Source: Corylus avellana (lineage: Eukaryota > Streptophyta > Magnoliopsida > Fagales > Betulaceae). Taken from it: a DNA stretch of 64,000 bases. The notes under the pieces are model-generated. The model saw only the letters and a program-made list of their open reading frames with translations, was not told the DNA's origin and made no database searches. The stretch covers positions 8,113,540 through 8,177,539 of the forward strand of contig NC_081545.1 of NCBI RefSeq assembly GCF_901000735.1. Direction: 5' to 3'. Positions 49,822 through 60,800 of the stretch are shown here, piece by piece; position 1 is the stretch's first letter; each line of letters starts with the position of its first letter. The position numbers and the translations under genes are program-made.

Positions 49822-50831
49822 TTTTAATTAGGAGTAATTATCTTTTGTTTTTATGAACTACATGGCCTTAGCATTTTTCTTCTATGAACTATCAACTTAT
49901 GACATTTTTCCCCATTCCGTCAGTCAAAAGGGTTAAATATAATGGTAATGGTCATGTGACTTGCATGTGCCATTTTTATTTTATTTTTTTTCATTTTTGC
50001 CCCACTTTAGATCAGTGGACCACAATTTGCCACGTGTAGGGTTTAACAATTTAAAAAACAAAAAAATCAGGACCACTACTCAGTCGTTAGTCGTCGTTCT
50101 CCTCAAGCGAATTCCTATTTTTTTTTTTTCTCTTCTCTGTCTCGTCCTCTTCCTTCTTCCTTCAAGGGTTTTTTTTTTTTTTTTTTAGCCGAACATCCAA
50201 AAAACTCAAAAGTAAAAAGTTTGAGAAAGGTGTAGCCGTGTAGGTGGGTATCTCTGGTCTACAGAACATCAATATGTAAGAAATTTCATTTAAGTATGTC
50301 ATTTTATGTCACATATATTATTGTAATTATAAAATTACGGTGTTCAATATTCTATTCCAATTTGAAGCTTATTATGTAAATTAAATATTATGAATTAAAT
50401 GACTGATTTAATTCTTGTGGAACAAGTATTTGATTTCAATCAAATATTCTTAATTAAATCACTGATTTAATTCTTGTGGAACAAGTATTTGATTTAATTA
50501 ATGATTTAATGTTTGTGGAATCAATTAGCTGTATTGATTGATTTTTTATTCCTTGATGGGAGGAATAATTAAGGTAACAGCTCTAATTGAGGGTCCCCTG
50601 ACCTACCTATAAATAAGGCCTGTGTATTCCATCAATTGGCACTCACTGGTAGGCATAGGTCAGAAGAACCTCTCAATAAAATTGTTTAGTTTTAGTTTGA
50701 TTGCTGTGGAGTCGTTCTTCAAGCTGCTTGAGCAAAGCAATGGCTGGAGGTACATATACATATATATATTAAATTTCCGCTGCTAATTATATTGTTAATT
50801 AGCATTTATATATATTCAATATTTTTACATG

Positions 50832-50843
50832 TGGTATCAGAGC
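50832..50843 (+). other. Copia primer-binding site
   Basis: TGGTATCAGAGC, complementary to the initiator Met-tRNA 3' end, two bases after the LTR. Confidence 0.9.
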
Positions 50844-51069
50844 CTTCTCTAGGCCATATTTGCTTAGTCTAGTTTTAATATGTCTGCTGCTAATATTTTA
50901 TTTTTGTTTCGATAATATTTTATTTTATTTTTGGTTTTTGTGATTATCGAAACAAAACGAGAGACCCACGGTTACTAAAACTGAGAACCATTTGTTCTCA
51001 ACCACCATGAGACCCAAAAAGGGTGCTGCCCGTTCTTGGCCAAAGAGCTTGAGCCTTGTGACTAGTGCG

Positions 51070-51169
51070 NNNNNNNNNNNNNNNNNNNNNNNNNNNNNNN
51101 NNNNNNNNNNNNNNNNNNNNNNNNNNNNNNNNNNNNNNNNNNNNNNNNNNNNNNNNNNNNNNNNNNNNN
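51070..51169. other. Scaffold gap (100 N) inside gag
   Basis: Only ~320 bases separate the primer-binding site from the knuckle-containing frame outside this gap, so most of gag is hidden or missing. Confidence 0.98.
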
Positions 51170-54100
51170 CAACACACATAAAGACAAATGGTCAGTAAAT
51201 GAACTTCTGACCATGTGTGTTCAAGAGGAAGAGAGGTTAAAACATGAGAAGCCAGAAGGTGTTCACATGGCTATTCATGCTAAGGGAAAGACCAAGAGAG
51301 GCAAGCATGCCCAAAACTTCAAAAGAGAGAACAAGTTGCCAATCAAGAAAATTGGCAAGAAGGATACTTGTTACTTTTGCAAGAAAGAAGGGCATATGAA
51401 GAAAGATTGCCAAAAATATATAAAGTGGCTCGAAAGAAAAGGTAATCTTATATCTCTAGTGTGTCATGAATCTTTTTTTGTTGAGGCTCCTAATAATACA
51501 TGGTGGATTGATTCGGGTTCTACAATCCATATTGTCAACTCAATGCAGGGTTTTCTCACAATAAGCAAGCCAGCAAGCAATGAACAACGTGTTTATTCAG
51601 GAAACAAACTATTTTCACAAGTAGAAGCTGTTGGGACCTTTAGAATAATTTTGAAATCTGGATATGTTTTAGACCTTGAAAATGTATTTTTTATTCCAGA
51701 ATTTTCTAGAAATTTAATTTCAGTTTCCAAATTGGATGCTGTGGGTTTTGGATTTTGGTTTATCAATTCAACTTTTAGTATTCTTAAAGGTGAACAATTG
51801 ATTGGTGGTGGAATAAAAATTGATGGTTTATTCAAAATTGATCTAGATCCCAACTTTGAAAACAATTATTTATCATTGCATACTGATGTTGGCATAAAGA
51901 GGAGTCTAATGGATCAAAACTCCGCTTTGTTATGGCACAGGAGATTAGGACATATCTCCATTGAGAGAATCAAAAGGTTAGTGAATGATGGAGTTTTAAA
52001 AACTCTTGATTTTACAAACCTTGGTACTACTTGTGTGGATTGCATAAAGGGAAAACAAACCACTAAGACCACTAAAGGTGCCAAAAGGAGTTATGAGATT
52101 CTTGAGATCATACACACTGATATCTGTGGACCTTTTCCTACTCCCTGCCTAAATGGTCAAAGATATTTCATATCTTTCATTGATGACCATACAAGGTTTA
52201 TGTATCTCTATCTTCTAAATGATAAGGCTGAAGCATTAAATGCTTTCCAGACCTATAAGGTAGAAGTAGAGAAACAAAAGGAAAAGAAAATCAAGATCGT
52301 AAGATCTGATAGAGGCGGAGAGTACTATGGTAGGTACACAGAAAAGGGACAAATGATAGGTCCATTTGCGAAATTCCTTGAAGAGGAAGGTATTGTGGCT
52401 CAATACACGATGCCTGGCACACCACAACAAAATGGTGTAGCAGAAAGAAGGAATCGTACACTTATGGACATGGTTAGGAGCATGCTGAGTAATTCCCATC
52501 TCCCTTTATTTTTATGGAGTGAAGCCTTAAAAACTGCTGTGTATGTTTTAAACAGGGTTCCATCCAAGGCTGTCCCCAAGACACCTTTTGAATTATGGAA
52601 TGGGTGGAAACCAAGTTTAAATCATTTACACATATGGGGTTGTCCTGCTGAAGTAAGGATTTACAATCCAAGTCTAAAGAAATTAGACCCAAGGACAACC
52701 AGCGGATTTTTTATGGGCTATGCAGTTAACTCCAAGGGATTTAGGTTTTACTGTCCTTCGCATAGTCCTAGAATTGTTGAGTCTATAAATGCAAAATTTA
52801 TAGAGGATACTGAACCTTGTGGGAGTGCTCATCCTCAAATGGTTGAATTAGAGGAAGCACGAGAGTTGACTGAAACTCCTTCACATGAAGGACGTTTGAT
52901 TGTGCTTAGGGAAAATCAAAATGATTTCCTTGAACCACAATCAATTTCAGAACAGCCAACTCTTGAGGAACAGGTTCTGAATGAGCCTACTCAACCTCCT
53001 CCAAATGGGGAGGAAGTAGGATTAAGAAGATCCTCTAGAATATGTAGACCAGCAATCCCTAGTGATTATGTTGTATACCTTCAAGAGTCTGATTTTGACA
53101 TTGGGCCTAAAAATGATCCAAAATCATTTTCACAAGCCATGAGTGGAGATAACTCCACATTTTGGTTCAATGCCATGAAGGAAGAGATGGAATCCATGGC
53201 TAAAAATCAAGTCTGGGATCTCGTTGACTTACCAGAGGGAGCTGTAGCCGTAGGCTGCAAATGGGTTTACAAAACCAAAACAGATGCTTCTGGTAAAGTT
53301 GAACGGTATAAAGCTAGACTTGTGGCCAAGGGATTTACTCAGAATGAAGGCATTGATTATCATGAAACCTTCTCTCCAGTATCAAAGAAGGATTCATTTA
53401 GAATAATCATGGCATTAGTAGCTCACTTTGATCTAGAGCTACATCAAATGGATGTGAAAACAACATTTTTAAATGGGGATCTTGAAGAAAAGGTATACAT
53501 GAAACAACCTGAAGGATTTGATGATAACAGTCAGAAGGCTTGCAAATTAAAGAAATCTATTTATGGGCTAAAACAAGCCTCCCGCCAATGGTATATCAAA
53601 TTTCACAAAGTTATTACCTCATATGGTTTTGTTGAGAACTTTGTTGATCAGTGCATATACCTTAAGGTCAATGGGAGTAAAGTTATTTTCTTAGTCCTAT
53701 ATGTAGATGATATTTTGCTTGCAAGTAATGATTTAGGTTTGTTACAAGAAAGCAAACAGTTCCTCTCTCAAAACTTTGAAATGAAAGATTTGGGTGAAGC
53801 CTCATATGTCATTGGCATAGAGATTCACAGAGACAGAAATCAAAGAATATTGAGATTGTCTCAGAAGGCTTACATTGAAAAGGTTTTAGAGAGATTCAGA
53901 ATGAAGAACTGTTCAACTTCTATAGCACCTATCATTAAAGGGGATAAATTCAGTAATAATCAGTGTCCCCAAAATGCATTGGAACAAGAACAGATGAAAA
54001 GTATCCCATATGCATCTGCAGTTGGCAGCCTATTATATGCACAAGTCTGTACTAGACCTGACATTGCAATGGCAGTTGGAATGCTGGGTCGATATCAAAG

Positions 54101-54686
54101 CAACCCAGGATTGGAACATTGGAAAGCTGCAAAGAAAGTGATGCGGTATTTGCAAGGAACCAAGGACTACAGTCTGACATACAGACACACTGACCATTTG
54201 GAGTTGGTTGGATATTCAGATTCAGATTTTGCTGGATGTGTGGATAGCAGGAAGTCTACTTCAGGATATATCTTTCTTCTTGCTGGAGGGGCTATATCTT
54301 GGAGAAGCAGCAAGCAGACTATAATTGCTACATCTACAATGGAAGCAGAATTTATTGCATGCTATGAAGCCACTACATAGGCATTATGGTTAAGAAATTT
54401 TGTTAGTGGTCTCAAGGTTGTCGATTCTATAGCGAGACCAATCAAGATCTTCTGCGATAATCGTGCTGCCATTTTCTTCTCTAAGAATAATAAAAGTGGA
54501 AGCAGAAGTAAGCATATCGACATCAAGTACCTTCGTGTGAGAGAGAACATTAAAAGGAATGAAGTATTCATTGAGCATATTAGTACTGAACTGATGATTG
54601 CGGATCCCATGACTAAAGGTTTACCGGTAAAACAGTTTAGAGGTCATGTGGAGCATATGGGGCTCATTGATTCATTTTGTACTTAG
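51170..54686 (+). pseudogene. Copia gag-pol with one in-frame stop
   Basis: Open from the gap to 54380 (1055 codons from the first visible Met). Visible in order: zinc knuckle [14 protein letters not shown], protease [16 protein letters not shown]-pre-integrase [11 protein letters not shown], integrase ([23 protein letters not shown]), and reverse transcriptase with GCKWVYKTK and YVDDILLAS. RNase H begins [21 protein letters not shown] at 54378-54380 interrupts RNase H; the same frame continues through SKHIDIKYLRVRENI to a stop at 54684-54686. Apart from that stop and the gap, the polyprotein looks undamaged. This is a mobile-element protein, not a host gene. Confidence 0.9.
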
Positions 54687-55712
54687 TTCTTTCTATTCAG
54701 TCTATAGATATCATGTTATTTTAATAAAGTTTTGTGCACATTTATTATCTTATCCATGAGGATAAAAAAAAAATAAAAAAATAATTAAGTTTGGACCCGA
54801 ATGACTTATAGGAAGTTCGTTCATTAAGTACATTATCCATAAAGTACTCATTTAGGGAGGTATTAGACATCGTGATACATGGAAGGGACGGCTTATTACA
54901 TAAAAGCTTTACCGCCATGATTCGTGTGTAGTATTCCTTGAATGAGTGGGAGGATTCCATGAATGGTTGGAATAGATAAAGTATTGACCAAATCATAGAA
55001 CTGAACACCATAAGGAATTTATGTGTCATAAGGGCCAAGTGGGAGAATGTAAGAAATTCCATTTAAGTATGTCCCTTATGTCACATATATTATTGTAATT
55101 ATAAAATTACGGTGTTCAATATTCTATTCCAATTTGAAGCTTATTATGTAAATCAAATATTATGAATTAAATGACTGATTTGATTCTTGTGGAACAAGTA
55201 TTTGGTTTCAATCAAATATTCTGAATTAAATCACTGATTTAATTCTTGTGGAACAAGTATTTGATTTAATTAATGATTTAATGTTTGTGGAATCAATTAG
55301 CTGTATTGATTGATTTTTTATTCCTTGATGGGAGGAATAATTAAGGTAACAGCTCTAATTGAGGGTTCCCTGACCTACCTATAAATAAGGCCTGTGTATT
55401 CCATCAATTGGCACTCATTGGTAGGCATAGGTCAGAAGAATCTCTCAATAAAATTGTTTAGTTTTAGTTTGATTGCTGTGGAGTCGTTCTTCAAGCTGCT
55501 TGAGCAAAGCAATGGCTGGAGGTACATATACATATATATATTAAATTTCCGCTGCTAATTATATTGTTAATTAGCATTTATATATATTCAATATTTTTAC
55601 ACAATATACATACAAGACAAAACTAAAATCCCCACAATCCCACACACTGACACAAAGAAAGCTAGAGAGAGAAAGAATGCAATGCAAGACATAAAGTCAT
55701 ACAGAAAAGTAC

Positions 55713-55860
55713 CTGTTATGGCGTCTAAGGAGACATCTTGATGGTGGTGCTCTTCCTGATGAGGTGGGGTCCACTCGGAGAAAGTGGTGGGACCAAAAGT
55801 GGCACAAGAGGAGGAGGAAGAAGATGAAGAAGAGGAAGGAGAGACGGCGAGAATCGGCAA
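55713..55860 (-). pseudogene. Possible captured first exon in the MULE
   Basis: Starts MPILAVSPSSSSSSSSSSCA and ends ...QDVSLDAITG before a clean CAG|GTACTT donor on the minus strand, i.e. it looks like a first coding exon. It lies inside the MULE at 49831-56440. I do not recognise the parent gene. Serine-rich low complexity makes the call weak. Confidence 0.4.
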
Positions 55861-56740
55861 TGGGGTTGTGAGTTTCAGCGTGCATGAACTGTTTGTCAGT
55901 GGCTTTAATTTTTGGTGAATTTACTTGGGGACAAGGGGGAATTAGCTTTCCTGTATGTGTCAATTAGGTCCAACCGGGTACATTATTAGGGTCATTTTAA
56001 TTTGGTTTTAATAAAAAATGTAATGGCATTTTCGTCTATAGGGATGAGAAGATATTTTCATGTGTTGGATTAGGATTTAGAATAGTATGAGTATCATTTC
56101 ATTGATTTGAATTGAGGGCAAAAATAGAAAAAAAAAAAAATTAAAAATGACACATGCAAGTCACATGACCGTTGACCATTAGATTTAACTCCTTTCACTG
56201 ACCGAATGGAGAAAAGTGTCATAAGTTAGTAGTTTGATGGGATCAAGTGTCATAGTTAGTAATTCATAAAAAAAGTGTCAAGACCCTATAATTAATAAAA
56301 ACCAAAAAGAGTAGTGATCTGTTCAAATACGCCGATGTTAAAATATTATTTAAAAATAAATAATATTTTAACACTGACGTATTTACACTTCTAAGTACGT
56401 CTCTTCCAAAAATTACTACTCACACAAAAGATAATTACCCTTTTAATTATGAAACAACTTTGTCCGATGATGATGCATCTCCAACCATAACCTAATAATG
56501 CTTCACGTGCCAGCGGGGCCCAGTGCACTTGAAGAGCTGAAAATTCGACATGTCACACTGATGAATATCTCTATCCATTCAAAGAAGATCCCACTCCCAC
56601 GGTCACAAACAGAACATACCTGTGAAAATACCAAGCAATTTCCTCCTTTAAATGTCACCTTCAGGTTGATTAACAGCAATAATTCCTCTGGATTATGTTC
56701 ACATTCCTGAGTAGATAATTTACAATAATGCACTCTGATT

Positions 56741-56775
<35 letters not shown>

Positions 56776-56879
56776 ATTTCATGTTCCGTCTTTTTTCTTT
56801 TCTTTAAATAATTAATTTATGAGTATTATTTTGGTGCAAGATTCACGTAGTTATAGGTTTCTGAAGAGGTCAACGCGTC

Positions 56880-56994
56880 CCTCTGTACCTCATCTTTTCT
56901 TAGAAAAACACGTATTTCTGGACCTGAATTCCGAGCTGAATCTGAAATCAGAATCTGATCCCTCCACTTGATTTCCCAAGAATTCGCTTTCCAG
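56880..56994 (+). other. Probable 5' UTR exon of the diacylglycerol kinase gene
   Basis: Sequence ending TTCGCTTTCCAG|GTAATTTTG, a good donor; the next exon starts after GATACTGCAG at 57830. The start of transcription is not determined; the left limit is approximate. Confidence 0.45.
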
Positions 56995-57842
56995 GTAATT
57001 TTGACTGTTCTTTCGCTTGAACCGGATCGACAAAGGCTTAGCCTCTGTCAATTCCAATGTGAATTTCATGTCATCGCTTCAAAGAATCACACTGGCAATA
57101 CTGTTTTAGATTGTCAATTGTATGATATGAACCTTATTTGTTTGGTTGCTAAGAAAATGAAAGCTACGCGAGGAATTCTCGAATTTTTATTCAATTTTGC
57201 AAAATATTCGTCTAAAAGATGCAAATAGTCTCAGCTCCTCTTTTTCTTATGTGGCAGATTTGGAGAGACAGGAATATTCTCACTTTTGAGAAGTCTTATT
57301 TTGAGATGAAATTTGTTATGAAGTTCTTTTATTGATAGTGTTTTTGTATTTCTTTTGTTGATTTTAGGACCACGTATGCACAAGTATATTCTCTTATTAC
57401 CAAAATTTCATATTACTTATCGGAAAAAAATTACCAAAGGACCATCAAATGGTCTTTTGGGTTTCAATTGTATGAACTATTACTAATACACGTTCGTAGT
57501 TCACGAATTTGTTGTCTTCGTTTGTTCCTTTATTCATTTTTTGCCCTTTTTGTAGTCAAGATGAGCCTACTTTGTTATTTCATACTAAAATTTTGATAAC
57601 ACTGTCAAAGTTTTTTTTTTTTTTTTGGTCCGCTCATCTCCTGTGGATCCTGGAATTGAAGTATTTGAGTCAGTGTTGCATGTTTCTAATGAAATAAAGA
57701 TTTTGTTCTTGGCTGTGAAATATGTTGGTGGTGTGGATGGTTTTTCTCATGTTCTTTTTTATAGAGAGAGTGTGTTTTGATTATTTGTTGGTCCCTAAGC
57801 TTGATAACCTACAATGATGTGATACTGCAGATAGAAGAAATA

Positions 57843-60800
57843 ATGGCAGATTCTAATTCCGAGTCTGATTTCTTGAAGGATTTCAAAATCCCCACTTACA
57901 TACTTGTACCTGAATCGAAGGTTGTGAATGTTCATCCTGTGCCCCCATGTCCAGTGGTAGTGTTCGTCAATTCCAAGAGTGGCGGTCAGCTGGGCGGGGA
58001 TCTTCTTGTCACATTTCGCAGCCTTCTAAATGAAAATCAGGTGCCTTTAGTCTCATGTGAAGTGTGGTAGCTTTCTTATAATTAATCATTTATTGTGTCC
58101 TGAGGGCTGACTTTAAAGTGATTTCATTTTCAGGTTTTTGATCTGGAGAAAGAGTCCCCTGATAAGGTCCTGCGCAGAATCTATGTAAATCTAGAAAAGC
58201 TCAATGGAGATGAGTTTGCTGTTAAGATTAAGGAGAGGCTGAGATTAATTGTGAGTTGAGTAATGGTTGATACTTTTTGGTGTATGGTTCCTATATGTAA
58301 GATTTTTAATTTTGCATTTTATTATTGGCCTTGTATGCTGTTGCCATTTGATGTTCCTGACTTGTAGTTGCCCTTTTAGGTTGCAGGTGGTGACGGAACA
58401 GCTGGATGGCTTCTTGGAGTTGTTTGTGATTTAAAATTATCCCATCCACCACCAATAGCTACAGTTCCCTTGGGAACAGGAAATAATCTTCCATTTGCAT
58501 TTGGATGGGTAAGAAATAACCTGTCTCAGTAGGGTTTATAACTTCAGAGTATCTCTAAAATGTTATAATGACTGGATGAGCCATCTTGGTTTTCCAAGCT
58601 CAAATGCTGTAGTTTTAAACTATCTGTTTGCGTTTGCATGCAAACATTTCTAATATGAATGTCTTGTATACTTTCTATGTTACTGTTATGGTTTAGCACA
58701 GTCATTAGTCAAGCATCTTAAATATATCATGTCAGCTTGTATGTTGCAGTAGCCAGTAGCATCTGAAACTTTTTCTTAACTTTGCTAATGCTATCTCTGA
58801 GCTGGAAGATATGTCATCATCCACTTCTGAAGCTTGCTTATTATCCTTTAAAGCCTCACGTTTCTCACAATGTCTGTATTTTAGTGTGTATTCCATGAAG
58901 TTTCTCCAATTTGATGTTTAAGCAATAAGAGCGTTGACAATTTGAATTGGGCATGTCAAATGTGTAATGTCTCGTTTGCTTTTACAGGGAAAGAAGAATC
59001 CAGGGACAAATCGTCATTCTGTGAAATCATTTTTGAGTCAAGTAATGAAAGCCAAGGAAATGAAAATAGACAAGTTATGCAGCTAGCATGGTTTCTCTTT
59101 TTTAAGCATTTAAAATAGACACATTATGTTGCTGCTTGGATGACTTAGATCTAATTATGTTATATTATTTCCTTGGTGATTTATTATTCATAAATTTTAG
59201 TTCTGCTCTCTGGAAGATGCTCTATCAAAGTATCAATTCCTAGATGTCCTTGAATCTAGTGCCTTAATCTTGAACTGCCATTTTGTAGAGGGAAAATGCT
59301 TTATGAAAGTATCAATTCCTAGATATCTTCGAATCTAGTGCCTGAATCTTAAACCGCCATTTTGCGGCTGTGCTCCTTAGTTCCTGCATTGTGTGTCTGT
59401 CCAATTTAGTTGCTGAATCTCAGATTACGATTAAATATTCATTATCATATTTCTTTCTTTGCGTTTGGGGGGGAGGGGGTGGTTTTGGTGTCTTCTGTGT
59501 ACGGGTAATGTTGCTGTTAGCTTACATCTGGACAATGGACAGGGTAGCCTAGTTCACATTTCATAACATTTGCATTCATTCATTTTCTCTTACCTTTTTC
59601 CACCCAATATATAGTTATTGATTTTGTTTGTTGTGATCCAGCTGGCATATTTGCATGAGGATGAGGGCTCCAAAAGAAGGTTCCTGTGATCCCATTGCAC
59701 CTCTTGAGCTACCACATTCTTTGCATGCATTTCATCGTGTCTCTGAGGGAGACGAAATGAATGTGGTAATAGTCTAGTCACTATGTTGCACCTAAAAGAA
59801 CTTAAAACATATCTCTAACCCTGTGCTGCTACCAAATCTAGAAACTATATCTTGCACGCAAGCATATGAAATAAAAAATAACCATCTTTCCCTTCACCCT
59901 ATATTAAATTTTTTGTGTCTTAATAATTTGCCTTATTAAAATCCTTAATGGTAATGTTACTTATCAAAAAAAAAAATCCTTAATGGTAATGTTTGAATAT
60001 ATGCACTTCTATTTTGTGAATGTCTCCGGTTGTCTACCAGGTTCACCCAACTTATTATGTACAACAACTATACAGCCAAATACAAGATTCTTTTTCTAAG
60101 CATGTGCAGATCTATGGCAATCATGCAAAAAAGTAGGCTGAATGTCATTCATGTGGGATGCTTATGACATTAAAGTTAATATTAAAAAATAAATAAAAAT
60201 TAGGGTGGCAACATTGGAGTGGATGTAAGTCTCTTTTACAGTTTGCAATGCTTGTTTTGTGATATGTTGAGTTCATATGATAGATTCTTTGATTTGGCTC
60301 GAAAAATGCCTAGGCCTTATTTTACAACTATTATTTATCTGTCTCAGCCAACTTATCAAAAAAAACAAAATTATCTGTCTCAGCCAAGATTTGAGCAAGA
60401 AATAAATTTCATGGGTTAGCAGAATTTTAATATGATTTACAGCACCATCTAGTCATGCTATCTTTAAATGACCTTCCCTATTGGTTACAGGTGGCAACTT
60501 TCTTATGAGAACAATATGGAATGATTCAAAATACAATAATTCTTCTTATGGTATTTCGTGGTTTTACCTGCCTCTTTATTATGTAGAATGACTTATACTT
60601 TCACTAGTATTTTATATTTTTAATGAAATCTCTCTCAAACCCAATTGATCATTATTGAACTAACCACGTTGAGCACCTCAATCTCAATTTCTGTATTAAC
60701 TGTGAATAAATATTCCCAACTTGAATTTTGAGTAGTGGCATGCAGAAGAAACAATAAACCGTAAAAAATAACATTCTGTTTTGTTGCTTGACTTTCATTT

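Larger units (their letters stand above)
50275..55601 (+). mobile_element. Young Copia retrotransposon with intact ends
   Basis: 5' LTR 50275-50829, 3' LTR 55048-55601, both TGTAAGAAATT...TATTTTTACA, with only about ten mismatches in ~555 bases. A perfect 5-bp target repeat CAATA lies at 50270-50274 and 55602-55606. The primer-binding site follows the 5' LTR, and a purine tract (AAGTGGGAGAA) precedes the 3' LTR. A gap hides part of gag. Confidence 0.95.
49831..56440. mobile_element. MULE carrying a nested Copia; possible Pack-MULE
   Basis: Ends GGAGTAATTATCTTTTG and CAAAAGATAATTACCC, flanked by a perfect 9-bp repeat TTTTAATTA (49822-49830 and 56441-56449). Long inverted repeats include GTCATGTGACTTGCATGTG against CACATGCAAGTCACATGAC. 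Without the Copia at 50275-55601 it is about 1.28 kb. No transposase is seen. The interior includes a GA-rich coding-like exon (55713-55860). Confidence 0.88.

Noticed and set aside
51593..52698. Reverse-strand frames within the Copia pol region
   Set aside because: Shadow frames of the polyprotein.
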